Assembly: GCF_014529535.1 (NCBI RefSeq)
Contig: NC_050737.1
Location: forward strand, 1,520,447-1,584,446
DNA: 64,000 nt
Origin: Bradysia coprophila
Lineage: Eukaryota > Arthropoda > Insecta > Diptera > Sciaridae
Direction of reading: 5' to 3'
Shown here: one piece after another, positions 39,009-51,884 of the stretch
Layout of the letters: every line of letters starts with the position of its first letter
How positions within the stretch are numbered: the first letter of the stretch is position 1
Program-made: the position numbers and the translations under genes
Notes under the pieces: generated by a model
What the model was told of the DNA's origin: nothing
The model's database searches: none
Seen by the model: the letters and a program-made list of their open reading frames with translations, nothing else

Positions 39009-41528
39009 GAATTGGTCCACCAACTCGCTTTTTGTTTTGTTTAGAAATAGCCAAAGCACAAGCTAAATTGTGTTTCAAAGACATTGATAAGTTCTGTGCG
39101 GACGTAAATGACGTTAACGCACAGAATATACGCACAGAATCTGGCTCACTGATGTACAAAGAAACAATGCTAAGTTCTGTACAGGTACATTAAATAGCTA
39201 AGAAATTAGTAGATATATGAGATATCTGCCGGAAAATCTTACCGTAACTCTTTTATCACGACTCTTCGTTACAGTAAACTTTCAAGATCAATCCTAAATT
39301 TGAAGAAATTTTCTTCAAAAGATTGTCCCGTCACCAAACCATATGTACCCATACTCCGTTTGACATCAAAACTGTCGCCGAATGGTTTTTGTTTATGATA
39401 GAACGTCAGGAGAGAATAATTTAATTTTGCATTTTTGATTGAAGCTTGAACTAAGTCACGATTTCCGTGACACCGTCTTCCAGTGAGAGAGTGAACGATT
39501 AAATCGAAAATTTCTTCAATTTTCTAAGGTTTAATTAGACACAATTTTCAAACCTGTGTTTTGTACGAAGACCTAAAACGTTTGCAAAGCTATTGAGAAT
39601 CTAAAGAGTCATATCATTCATTCATTAATTTATTAATCATAAAAATAGAGTCCTAGTTTCGGTCTATTTTAAGTAAAACAATCGTGAATCGGAATATTAC
39701 ATTTTAAGGATAAGATTTCAACGATTATACGGTCCTTCAATGGAATCGACTATAGATTTTATCATAAACAAGAGCTAGCGCCATTTCTTTCCTTCTAACC
39801 TCATGATGTTCATGTAAACTATAATACGTTATTAAATGCACAACGAAAAATGAGTGATTGAAAATTGAAAACCAATCGACAGAGATTCTAATTTAATTTG
39901 TGTTTAAGTGGCCTGTCTGTGTGAAATGAAACGACCCTCAAAATATATAAACATTTTACATTTGTGAATTTACATTGACAACACAGATTTACATCATTTA
40001 ATTTTTTTTTGTTCGTAAGCTTTTTTTCATTGGTTTTTCACTGCCATTACGATCGTAATTTAAGATTTTTCGTTTTATTTTTTAATTTATTAAATCGACA
40101 AGTCGAAAACATTTCATAAGAAAAACGTTTTTCAAAATATCGTTAGCATTTAATGAAACCAAAATTTTTCGTTAAAATTTACAATGAAAAAAATGTGGAA
40201 ATTTATGCATTTTTTGAAAGAATTAAAAAAACAACAACAAACAAACAAAATTTTGAAACAACGCATAAGGAAAAGCAATAAATTAATGGATAGCATAAAT
40301 TCGCTTCTATACAAATTCCAACAAAAAAAAAACTAATTCGAAAGAACGCATTTTTTATTCGCATTTTACTTCGCGATTCGCCACTTTTATTTACATAACT
40401 TTAAATTTATCCCCACGCGCTCCTTTTGACAATTTGAACTTAAAACAAAAAATTATAAATATTTTGAATTTATTACCCACCTACGACCTACCTTTTTTCG
40501 GCAACAAAGGCACAAATGTACGTCACACATAGAATTGTTTATGAATTAAAAAAAAAAAAAAATTAAATGAAACAAAAAATTGGAACTAAGTGCATAACTG
40601 AAGGCTTACGAATCGATCAGATGCGAACCAAATTTAGTTTCGATTAGCTTGTTGCAATCCGGAATATATTTTTCTCAACTCAGTGACGAAAAGTAAAACT
40701 TTCGTTGAATTTATTGTGAAAAAGGTACTCGGTCATAAATAATTAGGCACACGATGTGCAATGTCACACACGGCCTCAAGTGACAATCTACACATCTAGT
40801 GCCAAAAAAGCATTTATCACTCTGTGGCAGAAATAACTATTAAATACAAATCAGACCTGATTCAGGATGACGGGAATATCTAGATAATTTCGAAACTGGC
40901 TGTTCAGATAGAATTCTAATTATTTTTCAATTAAATCTGAACTAACCGTCCTTCTACTTCTGTCATTCTCTATCGCGTCTCTTTTTCAATTCTGTCATAG
41001 TTAACCGTTAAAATGTCATACATTTTAGTGTAGTCAGCAGAGAAAACCATTTAAATGTCCAACATTTTAATTGTTTTCTTTGCCAAAGACCAGATCAGAA
41101 GACGATCAGAATTCGTCTAGAAAAATGGATGATGGAAAGTGTTTGAATTAGGTTTAGGTAGACACTTCAATTTGAGTATATTTGCACAGCCAGCAAATTT
41201 ACGATGAACACTTTTTTTTCTGAGTTGTTGTTTCCAAGGTAAATATATGGGCGGAGGTAATACCATTTAGACACGCGGCCTAGCACAATAGTTCGATGCT
41301 AATGACACATTTTTAAAAAAATGGTTGACTATGAATCCCCCCATATATGTCTTTGACTCATAAATAATATTTTTGACGTATCGGCCTCGAAATACTAAGA
41401 TTTGGGTGAATTTAGATAAACCGATTTATGACCGAGAAGATTCTTCATTCACAGTTTTAAGTGTAGAACATTTTATTTAAAATTGTTGTATTGCTTGGCC
41501 AGTAATTCGACATTAACTAAATGTTGTA
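39009..41528. other. AT-rich intergenic, nothing coding
   Basis: No gene recognised. 41236-41340 carries dispersed-repeat sequence shared with 22115 and with 941-1010 (for example GGCCTAGCACA and AAATGGTTGA). Confidence 0.5.
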
Positions 41529-41839
41529 TTGCTTTGACTAGACCAATTTGTTGAAAAAGATTTCTTTTATTCAACCAAGGGTGAACGAAACAAGTGACGA
41601 AGAAGTGTATGTACGCTCGTACAATTGAAATGATTGCTCATTTCAGTTGGTGTCGGGCTGATATGCCTTGATATGACTTAATCGCAAGACATAGGTGCAC
41701 TGATGAGGTCTGATACACCGAAATCAGCATTGTTTGTCCTTGTTGATCGTCCAACTTTGATTGTAAACGGTAACACGTCTCGTTCACCCTTGTTTGAATA
41801 AAAGTAAATTTTTTCAACAATTTGGTCTAGTCAAAGCAA
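41529..41839. mobile_element. TA-flanked MITE with about 60-bp inverted ends (311 bp)
   Basis: The left end TTGCTTTGACTAGACCAA continues through TTGTTGAAAAA...CTTTTATTCAA.CAAGGGTGAACGA. The right end is its reverse complement with a few changes. TA flanks both sides (41527-41528 and 41840-41841), as for Tc1/mariner-related MITEs. Confidence 0.85.
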
Positions 41840-42136
41840 TAAAACAGAACATTTTGACTCGGCATTGAATTTTTGAGGTGGTGGACAATTTTTAACGATT
41901 TTTCTGCATAATAGACCACAATAGAAATCGTAGAATTCTAAAAATAAAAATGTTTTTATAACAGCCAACGTGAATAAATAAGAAAAACACCAATTTGAAA
42001 TATAAGATCACTCGTAAGCCTTTTTTATTTGCAATCTAAATTAAATGACGAAAAATAATAATTAATTTATCCTTTTTAGTCGTGCAAATATTAAATATAT
42101 AAAAAAATGTATCCACTAACTGTGCAACATCATTTA

Positions 42137-42210
42137 GAAAAAGTTTCTTCATCCGAACAAAAGTATATTCGTATAAAAATGTATATTTGTGCGGATGAAA
42201 AAACTTTTTC
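42137..42210 (+). ncRNA. Candidate pre-miRNA-like hairpin
   Basis: The 74-nt stretch folds as two arms of about 30 nt (GAAAAAGTTTCTTCATCCGA... against ...GCGGATGAAAAAACTTTTTC) with two mismatches, one bulge and a loop of about 13 nt. Size and imperfect pairing match a pre-miRNA. I do not recognise it as a known miRNA. A very small MITE is the alternative. Confidence 0.35.
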
Positions 42211-43407
42211 GATAACTGAGATGACTGAGATTTAGCAAAATGGACAAATGAATAAAAAATTATAAAAAAAAAAATTAGGCCGATTTATTTATATATTCAT
42301 ACGTATATATCAAAAAAAGTAACTGTAGAAAAATTTTTCACTAATTTTAATTCAATGTTTAACGTTTATAACAATCTTTTAATTTTAACTTTAAAACTTT
42401 AAACAAAATGAAACTGAAATCATTTTTATTGTGGTATTATTTTAAGAGAATCTTCTTTTTTTCGTTAGTTTAGCTTAATTCCTTTTTTTAGTTTTTATAA
42501 AATTTGTGTGATTTATATCCCCTACTATTTCTTTCATTAAAAAAAAAATGAACACAAACTTTATCCCCAAATGTATAAGAAATTTAGAGAAAAAAAAATT
42601 GCCACACACAATGGCAAAAGCAACAGTCGATGTATATTTAAAAAAAAAAAGCAAAAAAGAGAAGATCGTTGTAGAGTTTTTGTTTAAATTATTTTTTTCT
42701 TTAAAAAATTAAAAGAAAGAAAAAAGAAACTTTAGTTACAGTCTTTCTGTGTATTCTATGCATGATAAAAATGATGATTAATTGAAATTATTAAGCCTTA
42801 CATTTTGAATTTTAAATGTTTATAAAAAAAGAAGAGAAGAAAAATAATTTAAAATAACCCAAGACTAGATTGTTTTTAATTTTTTTAATTAAAAAAAATG
42901 CTTAAAAAGTTAAAAAAAAAAATGTTGTTTCTTTCGTTCATCATACTATTGTAGTCAAAGAATTGTGTTGTTCGTTTATTTGGTACAGCTTTTGGTGTGG
43001 TTAGTATACCTATGAGACTTCCAGTTGGTGGAGGAAGTTCCAGAAGAAAACATTTATTAATCAAATAAAAGGTACTGCCCTTGTAACAAAGGTTGCTAAA
43101 TACACAGTGTATCGATCTTATCACTAAAGATATTCGTCGAACTAACAACGGTTGAATTTAATTCGTCACATTCTTTAAACAACAGTTATCATGCCGAAAA
43201 GGGTAGATGCTGACACGATACGCTTCGGGGACTACGGTGGGAGTCAGTTTTATCAGCTTCTTCATTTACTGTGAGGTCACTGTCTCCTGGTACATACACA
43301 CACCAGAGTGACTAGTCATTGATACTGATTGAAGTAAGTGTATGCATTCTACGACTCGTGAAGAGGTGAAATTTGATTTCCAATTGGCTGTCAGTGCAAA
43401 TAAATAT
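42211..43407. other. AT-rich intergenic, nothing coding
   Basis: No gene or clear repeat recognised apart from poly-A and poly-T runs. Confidence 0.5.
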
Positions 43408-43414
43408 CTCATGG

Positions 43415-43756
43415 CAAAGGCTCTATACCAGGCAAAAGTTGACCGATTTTTAAACGTTGGATTCGTTCCTTACATCCGCCGTTTATACAATGACAACAAA
43501 TGAATGAGGGTGATATGGATTTTTATGGTATTTAGGGTGATCAAATATATATCACTCTAAACCTAAAACCTAAAATACCTTAAAAAAATATAAAAATAAA
43601 AAAAATTCCACAAAAATCATTCGTTTTCAAAAATTTCGCGCACAATAAAAATCCATATCACCCTCATTCATTTGTTGTCATTGTATAAACGGCGGATGTA
43701 AGGAACGAATCCAACGTTTAAAAATCGGTCAACTTTTGCCTGGTATAGAGCCTTTG
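43415..43756. mobile_element. Long perfect inverted-repeat element (112-bp arms, 342 bp)
   Basis: The arms at 43415-43526 and 43645-43756 are identical as reverse complements by eye, with no mismatch found. They are separated by 118 bp that itself holds a partial stem. The termini are CAAAGGCTCTATACCAGGC. CTCATGG is duplicated on both sides (43408-43414 and 43757-43763); with one mismatch this extends to 8 bp, fitting a hAT-type MITE. Identical arms suggest youth or gene conversion. Confidence 0.9.
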
Positions 43757-43763
43757 CTCATGG

Positions 43764-44923
43764 TCATCTCATTAAATAGATTTGTGAAGATAATTTGCCA
43801 ACACTGATATGAGCGTAAATTGTTTATGCACCAGCCTTCTGCTGGATATGCAATTCTTTAGTCTTTAATCATCACTCGTTGTGATCAGTCGAATAAACTT
43901 TTATACTAGAACATTTGAACTCAGTCTCTTATTATTTCGTTCACCGTTGGTTCGTCGTTGGTCTTCTATTTTCACAACCTTTTATATTAACCTGAACTCG
44001 AACTCTCATATGCAGAATTTATCGACTATTCTCATCTGTATTTCATTTCTGTATGTTGTAAAAACTCCCCGGATATTGAAAAAGGGATCCACTTTATTGA
44101 TCGAATACCGAAAAAAATTATTTTATGCGAATTTCTCCCACAGACAACGATTAACGTGGCCATCGATCGATGGTGTCAAGCTGATGTCATGTAGTCACGG
44201 GGCAAATAGGTTCTTATTGGGTTGTGGACTCATCTACTTTGAGATATCTTGAGTCGTTAAAGAAATGGAAACTTTTTGACTGCATCGGTAAGCTTCTACA
44301 ACATGATCTCGGCTTTCCATTGACACCATACGTCAAACGTTTCCTGTCGTAGACCCAGCCGTTTAACAAGCTACACATGAGCTTTTTAAAAATGGAAAAT
44401 GACTCCCTAGGAAAATGGGGTCCGATTTCAGTAGGCTATTTTGGAATCTATTCCTTAAGCACACAGTTTTCACTGTAGTTTATCTGAGGTAGCCAATTAA
44501 AAGTCGATAGATTTAGTAGGGACGAGTGAAAGAGAGTTTTTAACGAGTTCATACTTACCGAGCTCGAAGTCTTCTGATGTAGAACCTTTCACCAATTCCT
44601 TTCGTGTATGTCAATCAAGGCATAATTCACTCAACAACAAATTATTATAAAGTAAAATGCATTGCGGCCTCTTAAATTATTATTATTATTATTAAATCAA
44701 AGTTCAGACAAGAAAAAATTGACAAAAAAATAATGAATTTCTTAAATCGATAAGAAAAAGACGCGAGAGAATTGTTTTTGATTTTAAAAATAAAAATTCT
44801 TCAATTTTACATATACTCATAAAACGTAAAGTGATTAGTTTAACATGACGGCCATAAAAATATATTTATTACGTTCAGCGGGCGGGGCTTTACGAATCTA
44901 CTCTATTCAAATTCATTTATGGC
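43764..44923. other. Intergenic / 3' flank of DCAF5
   Basis: An open stretch of 123 codons at 43881-44252 has no recognisable domain; I do not call it. On the minus strand AATAAA near 44865 is a fitting polyadenylation signal for DCAF5. Confidence 0.45.
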
Positions 44924-47900
44924 TCAATCACTGTCCGAATCGTCGCCGAAATTGTTTCGATAATTCCGTCTAACTCTGGCCACTTTCTGTTGAAACAATT
45001 TCATCGACGAGTCGCCATTATTCCGGAGACCATTTGCATTATTATTGCCATCGTGTCGACTAGTCGATGGCGGTGCACTGGATGTACTGCTACCGCCTAC
45101 GACTGATATACCACTATCTGGTGTGAAATTCAACCATGACTGATGAGTGGATGTGGTTAGTTCATTTTCATCGGCAACCACTTCCACCTCAGCATTACCA
45201 TTTTGGGCCATTTTTCGTTTCTTATTGTCGAAAAATGGAAGCAGACTATCGTTACTGGACGCATCATCGTCTTCCGAGCAACTGCTCGACAGTCGCGAAT
45301 TCGAATGACTTGAATAGTGACCGAAGTTGTTCTGGTTTCGATTCATCGATATGTTTGTTTTGCGACGACGCGAACTGCTGTAGCGATTCGGACGTTCATC
45401 ATCGATGCCGGACGAGTAATTGTTCACACTCAAACTGTGATGCGATCCATTGATCGGTACTGGTATTGCACGTGGACTGTTTTCGGGACTTGGATCATCG
45501 TCCGAATCTGCATGGGATTGAGCTAAACGGAACAGATGACCATTGGATGTGATACCTGTGCTAGTACTCGGTACCGGTACTGCGTTGTTCGTAATATTGA
45601 AATCAATCCCATCATCGTCACTTGACGTCAACTTGGTATCTGTACATTGCACATTCGCTGATGAGGTGTTGTTGAAATTCGTCGAAACTGAATGGGATGT
45701 CGAAGGAATATTTCGAAGCCGTTCCGTCGACGAGGAGGGTACATCATCGGATGTACATGGTGACTCTGCAATATACAAAACAATTCTTTGAATCGAAACA
45801 ACCTTAAAGCTAGGCTCGATCAACGTGTTACTCACCAACTCGTGGAGCCTTAGTCTTACGTCTAAATAGTCTGTAATTTGAGGTATTCAAATGTTGCATT
45901 GTTCGTCGCGATGGAACTTTTTTGTGTGGAGCATCATTGTCACTGTGATTATCGTGAGATCGTTTACGACAGTTCTGTGAAAATAAGAATGAAATCAGTT
46001 AAGTGAGCGCAAGTACAGTGTTTTCATTTGAACAAACCAATCCGAGTCGACCTGGTCGTTTTCCGTTGCCTTTTCGGGTTATTCGGGCAGACATTTTCCT
46101 GCTACCAAATTTCGCCGACTTAACGCGACGTTCTGTTTGTGCGGCACCCCTTAAAGCTAATCTCTTCAGTGTGTTCCGTTTGGTTGCTATTAAATAGGCG
46201 ATACGATTTGCGTATATCGTACGTGGTATCACTGCGAGTCGAGGACGTCGGCACGGTTCGCCTAAACGCGAAAGAGATGAAACATAAAATTACCGCGAAA
46301 ACCCTGCTGTCAGTTATGCTTACCATTTCCATTTGTTAAAAAATTGTTTGGTGAATCACTCCCTGATGTTTCGGGTGATGTTGGTCTAGAGCTGCCATCA
46401 GAACTATGCTGACTACTCTTATCGGAATCCGTATCCTCCGAGCTATTCCAGCCTTCGATTTCTCGTTGAACCAATGAATCGAAGAAAGCCATCATTCGTG
46501 GATCCTCGGTGGTGTTCTGTTGAGTGTAATCGTGAGCCATATTATGGTCACTGGCATATAGCAACGAAGCGTATTCATCGTGACTGAATACATCGCGCAA
46601 ATTGTCAGCACTATCTTCTACCAGTGACCCCTTCCAGTCTTCAGTTTCGAATGGACGCCATAATTTGACCAGTTTTTCCACGCCAGATGAGGCGATTATG
46701 CATTTTTGTGCATTGTAACGCACCTGATTTACAATTGAGCGATGGCCATGTAGGACCATATGATGTGTGTCAATCCATTGATTTGATTTGTTGCCTGTTG
46801 AACAAAATTGAGTTGGATGTTATTGTCAGTTTAAAATACAATTTTGGTGGACGACTTACTATCCGAATGTGAGACCTTCCAAACGTACAAATTAAAATCA
46901 TCCGAACCGGACAGAACGTAATCATCATTTTCGCCAGCAAATGAACAACTTTTCATCGTACACGAATTGTAATAGTCGGAATGATAGAACTGGCAGACGG
47001 GAGTCGGTGAGTATGAATTGTACAAGATCGGCGGTAAACGTCGTCTTAGAGCTAGCACCTGTGTGCCCAACGTATTGAATCGCACGCTCATACAATTTTC
47101 GGCCGCATCGTCAGCACCATAACGGAACACAGGTACTTTCGGCTGGCGTAAGTCCCAAAAGGCAGCTCCTTCTTTTCCATTAGCTGTTATCACAAAATTG
47201 CCATCCATCGGATGGAATTGTACAGCATGGGATGGAGCACGGTATTTGGCTAGTGACATAGCTTCGGTACCTTGGCGCATATCAAACACCAACACACGAC
47301 CATCTTCACCAGCACTAGCAAAAATTTGATTGTTTGTTCGGTCAATAGACAGTCCATATACCGGTTTGGCGTGAAGAAATACATCCACCGCGCTGCCACT
47401 GAATTGATGTGCAAAGTTAGTCTGGCTTAAATTACATTTAAGGTATTTCGACTCACGTGTGCACGTCATGAACGTTGACCATGTCATCATTTCCTCCCGA
47501 AAATATTCTGGTATTGTTGCTGTTGAAACCGAGACAAAAAATATTGCTTTCGTGTTGCTTTTCCATCGCTCGTGGTTCAGACTTTCCAGCGATTGCTTCC
47601 TCCAAATGCCAAAGCAGTACTCGACGATCATCTCCACCTGAACGGATAAAATGGATTCACGTAAGTTATTAGATGTTCAGACTAAGACAGCTCATTATTA
47701 AACCCTCTTAAATCCGTTTTTGTCATATGTATCGACGATGAGAGATAAGAGATACATTCTAGTAGTGTTGCTATATCAACAAGCAAAACGTTTTATTAAA
47801 GAGCTATTCCAACTGCATGAAGAAATCCACTCTAGCAGTGAAAATTTGGACACTGAATCGGTTAACGTGCTTCGAAATCTTTGGATGTAATGTTCCGATA

Positions 47901-49371
47901 TTGTTTTGACCTTTTACATAAAAAGTAGGGTCTAAGTTTGGTACCGCACTACATTCTATTTTTTACATCCAGTTAATTACTGTATGTCTAAGTCATTGAA
48001 TTTGGACATAAGCTAGTTAAAGTACTTTTAGAGATAGTGGAAGCCTAGGACTTGTTATTGTTGGCGAAACAACTGTAAGTGTGGTTTACGAATATTCAGC
48101 ATCTTTCATCACACGAATGATAAAATGTCTCAAATTGTTAAATGTTTCATTTCCATATGATTATAAGCAGTAATTACTTGCGAGGCTATCATGAAGGTGC
48201 CATTCACAGGTGTGTAAATAGCATCTCATAATAGTGTATTCACAGGCGAAGTGGCACACGAAAACCCTCTACATTTTCTCTACTGCACTTAGAGGAGACC
48301 ACAAGGTGCAAATCTTACAAGAGAAGCGAATTTGACGTCGTAATTAAATTCGCTAAATAACATTTGTTGATTCCTAATAGGTAGGCACTTAATAAGAAGT
48401 GAAAACCTGTGTAGATTTAAATATTTCAATTCAAAGGCTCAGATTGAAATCCAATTTCAACCTGGAACCTGTATATGTCTTGGTTGTGGAACATAAAACG
48501 ATATTGAGCTTAGCAAGTAAACGATAATAAAATTCTGTGGAGTGGAGAGAGATTTCAGAATGTCCGTTAAATGTTCCAAATTCGTGTATAGGATGCAACG
48601 GACAAATGCGTCTCTATTTACCTTCTTTCTTTTTTCAAAGAAAACTTGTAGTTCGATAATCAACATTATGTCTGTACTTGTGTACTTAAAACAAAAATAT
48701 GAAAAATCGTAATTACGACATAGTAGCACGACCAGTCAATCATCATGATGCAATCAGTCTATTTACATGTTCTCTTTTTATTTCAAACAATTTTTTAGCA
48801 CTTGACTGTAACTGAAATGAGAACTGGTCAGGATGAATGATTGGGATATTTAGGCTTTGGGTAAAATTCAAGTTGTGGTGCACCCAAAGGATAAATCCAA
48901 AATTATTTCACTTTTACGAAAATATTCCAACATTTAAAAATCAGATTTTTTATAATGTTTCCTATACGACTCCAGTAAGTGGAGTCCAGTTCTTGAACTC
49001 ATATCCTCTTCATTTCCTTACAACATTAGGGATCGCACTTCAAGTACAAAAATTACAAACGCACTTTAATTGAGGCAAAGGTATCATAACGGATTCTCTT
49101 GGCAAAAGTATCAGATTCCTCATTACAAACTCAACAAAAACTTAAAATCGGAAAAAAGTAACGACTCACCAGAAATTAGCCATTCGCCTTCCTCCGAAAA
49201 TTCGATGGCATTAACGCACCCAAAATGTGATATCAAATCCTTTTTGTATAAAGTTTTCGCCACATTCAACCGCTCTCTGAATATCGTTTTCCGAAAGTTG
49301 TGAACATTTTGCCCCATTTGACGATTGATTACATGCCCAACCGAATTGGGCCCCACAAACGGCCGTGCCAT
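44924..49371 (-). CDS. DCAF5: DCAF5, WD40 substrate receptor of CUL4-DDB1 ubiquitin ligase (865 aa, 7 exons)
   Basis: This protein binds DDB1 and selects substrates for CUL4 ligase. Exons on the minus strand are 49371-49170, 47637-47457, 47398-46860, 46794-46324, 46261-46038, 45974-45836 and 45765-44924; every junction is GT...AG and in phase. The N-terminal WD40 region includes NLYKKDL-type sequence (LYKKDLISHFGCVNAIEFS), GGDDRRVLLWHLEEA, SNIFCLGFNSNNT, ALRRRLPPILY, NSCTMKSCSFAGE, LSGSDDFNLYVWK, GHRSIVNQVRYN and SSGVEKLVKLW. The family signature EDPRMMAFFDSLVQREIEGW follows. The C-terminal half is Ser/Asp/Asn-rich, probably disordered, with a basic patch encoded in exon 5. I chose ATG 49371 because it starts just before the conserved part. 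Intron 1 is 1.5 kb; the others are short. Confidence 0.95.
47638..49169 (-). other. DCAF5 intron 1
   Basis: The donor GTGAGTCG and acceptor TTATCCGTTCAG are clear on the minus strand. No nested gene or obvious repeat is recognised. Confidence 0.85.
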
Positions 49372-50142
49372 TTTGTTCAAGTTATAATATAATTTTTGTG
49401 TCTCTTTTAACAATGGATGGACGTCAAACAAAATATAAAGTGTGTACACCACCGCACACAGTTCATCAAATTGATTGTGGAAAATTTCGTTTCATTTATT
49501 ATATCCAATGCAGTGGTCAAACGACCATAAATTCAATGAGTTTTTTTTGTCGGTAAAATGAATAAAATTGCTTTTTTGTCAGTGTTTCTCTCGTATCGAA
49601 TCTCTACAATACGATTCACGAAAAATATTTTTTTCATTGACGTTTTTGAGCTGGGTGTACACCATAACAATGAGAATAAAGCTGTACTTTTCAGTTGGCA
49701 GTCAGTTGGAAATTGACAGAGATCAGCTGTTTTATGTTTGGGGAAATATGATATTTGTTTACACTTGATAAAGTACATTACACAGAACACATCGAGAGTA
49801 TGCGGCCTAAAGTACACGTACTCTTCGGATACTCACGCTTTATATGATACCGATTCGAATACGATAATCATGCAGGTAACGAGCTTTTTATGAATGGGGT
49901 TTACAGTGATACATAAAGTATTTCATTTTTGTTTTAGGATTTTTTGTTAAGAGTGGTGCAAAGTGGATTTTTTTAATAACTGGTCGTAGCGTTGTCCTAA
50001 CGAGGCGATGCCGAGGAGGACACGTTTACGATGTGTCGTAAAAATCATTTTTTCACTTTTGCTGGTTACCACTTATGCGTCGCGTCGCATGTCTTTTGAC
50101 GAACTAAGTTCCATATTGATTCTAGGTTTTTTCAATATCATT
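49372..50142. other. Intergenic, upstream of DCAF5
   Basis: It should hold the DCAF5 promoter. No TATA box or gene recognised. 49980-50140 has an Arg-rich open stretch that I do not support as coding. Confidence 0.4.
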
Positions 50143-50275
50143 AACCTGTTACAGACGGCTGTCATCTGTTATCGACAACGTCAGCAATTATGAACGACAA
50201 GGTCCGACTATGAGGTCTTATATAGCAAAAGGCATGTTCAAAACAAATGAAGTAAAAGATTTTTTAAATCAATCT
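50143..50275. repeat. Truncated copy of the AACCTGTTAC repeat
   Basis: It matches the reverse complement of the right half of 63211-63427: AACCTGTTACAGACGGC, TATCGACAAC, TCTTATATAG and TTCAAA.CAAATGAAGTAA occur in the same order. Only one end is present. Confidence 0.75.
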
Positions 50276-50289
50276 CTCAAAATCTTCGA

Positions 50290-51240
50290 TCAAATGTAGT
50301 GGTCAGTCATTACAATCCCATGTTGGTGAGTCAAACAGACCTCATTTGTAAAAGGAATCTTAACACCATTAATTTCGCGGCAAATCGGATCCATTGTTTC
50401 CATTGTGAAAGTGCATTTTCCTTCCATTCCTCCAATCCTCCATCCATTAAACTCATTTGAGTTCACTACCAGAGAATTTAGTAATGATGGTAATGGTGAG
50501 GACACCGCGGATATTCATAATTCTTTTACTTTCTCTTCTTTTCATATTATTCTACATTTCTTGATAGTTTTGGCCTCTTCTTCCTCCTCAAGTTTCTCCA
50601 CTTTCCGTTTCAGTATGTTGTATCGAACGGATTCTTCTTCAAGACATTTTTTCTCGTACATTTTATACAGAGAGAGCTGACGTCCAAGTTCTTCATTTTC
50701 TACATTCCAATTCCAGTCTTCGATAGTCTTCCAATGTAGTTCTCAATTGCTTATTGAGTCACTTATGCTCATTAATTAGTAGGTCATACATTTGGTCGCG
50801 CTGCTACAATGCACAAATTTTTGTTTTGTAATTTTTGATGTCCGCCTCTAATGAATTGATTTGCTGACTCTCGTCTTCGATCTTGGTGTATTTTTCTCTA
50901 TTTCTTTCTCGAGCTCAACAGCATTCAAAAGATTGCCATCAACAGCATCTAATTTTTGAATTGTCAATTCGTTCCTCTGTGTGAGTTGCAGAATGGTGAG
51001 TTTGGCCTCATGTACTCGGTCAATTCCAGAAATCGTCGTCTTGACATTAAATTGAACGTTGGTTTACTCTGTACAATCGATTAATGGTGCCAACTAATTC
51101 GTCATGGAACTTATTTGTAACAAAGAAAGTTCTTTGAATCACACACAAAATTATGGAAAGTAAAAACTGACGCACTTTTCGTGTTTCGAGCACTAGATTT
51201 GCCGCCCTTAGCATGTAATAAATATTATGCACCTGTATCC
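50290..51240 (-). pseudogene. Degenerate coiled-coil protein pseudogene
   Basis: The minus strand, with frame changes, reads as heptad-like peptide: TNKFHDELVGTINRLYRV (about 51060-51120), then TILQLTQRNELTIQKLDA, IEKYTKIEDESQQINSLEAD, LNKQLRTTLEDYRRLE, LYKMYEKKCLEEESVRYNIL and a Glu run. Several stops and shifts interrupt it, including near 51050, 50800, 50745 and 50690. The region 50290-50505 ends with CREINGVKIPFTNEVCLTHQ, which may be its C-terminus. The parent gene is not identified. The lack of recognisable introns in this stretch would fit a retrocopy, but this is an inference. Confidence 0.55.
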
Positions 51241-51884
51241 AAATGTTTATTTTGACGAATTAGGAGGCGCATGCAGAATAAATAATTTCAGCTTGAATAG
51301 TGTTTGAAACGTCTGCACAGGCTGATAGCGGTGGTCCACTTGTGTTCGGACTTCCGTTCAAAGAACAATTCTTGAGACTTTCGTAAATAATTCTTTTAGC
51401 ATAAATAAAATGAGTTAAATTCCCACAGGGAAACACACTTACAGCTGATCAGAACGTAAAAATTATCACTCCAGTAGGTTTAATTATCACGCCCACGAAT
51501 CTACTTTTTATTTTTAAATTGAGTCGCAGCACTGCTACTGTAGCAGTGCTGTGATTGAGTGGTCTGTTGTCTTGCCATTCCGAAAATTATGCACCTTCTA
51601 CGGTCAACGCCATGTTGACTTTTTAAACAGAATCTAATGAATTTAGATGAAATGGTGAAAAATTCTATTACAGACATTACATATGTGGATTCAATGTTCG
51701 TTGCGAAAAAATAGAAGATTTAGGAAAGTTTGAGATTTCAAATCATGCAAACAAAAGATGAAATATTGACAATTGATGAATGAAAAGAAGAATCAAATGC
51801 TGATATACCAACAAATAAACAAGTTTAAAAATCATGATCATTCCCAATAATGATGAGCAAGCTTGCTGATCGTTTCGTTTCCTT
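51241..51884. other. Intergenic; contains a 25-bp palindrome
   Basis: CAGCACTGCTA and its complement TAGCAGTGCTG lie three bases apart at 51527-51551. Nothing else recognised. Confidence 0.5.

Noticed and set aside
43881..44252. 123-codon open frame between the MITE and DCAF5
   Set aside because: No recognisable domain, no splice context and average composition; chance frame is the simpler explanation.
45136..45791. Plus-strand frames over the DCAF5 last exon
   Set aside because: They are antisense shadows of a well-supported coding exon.
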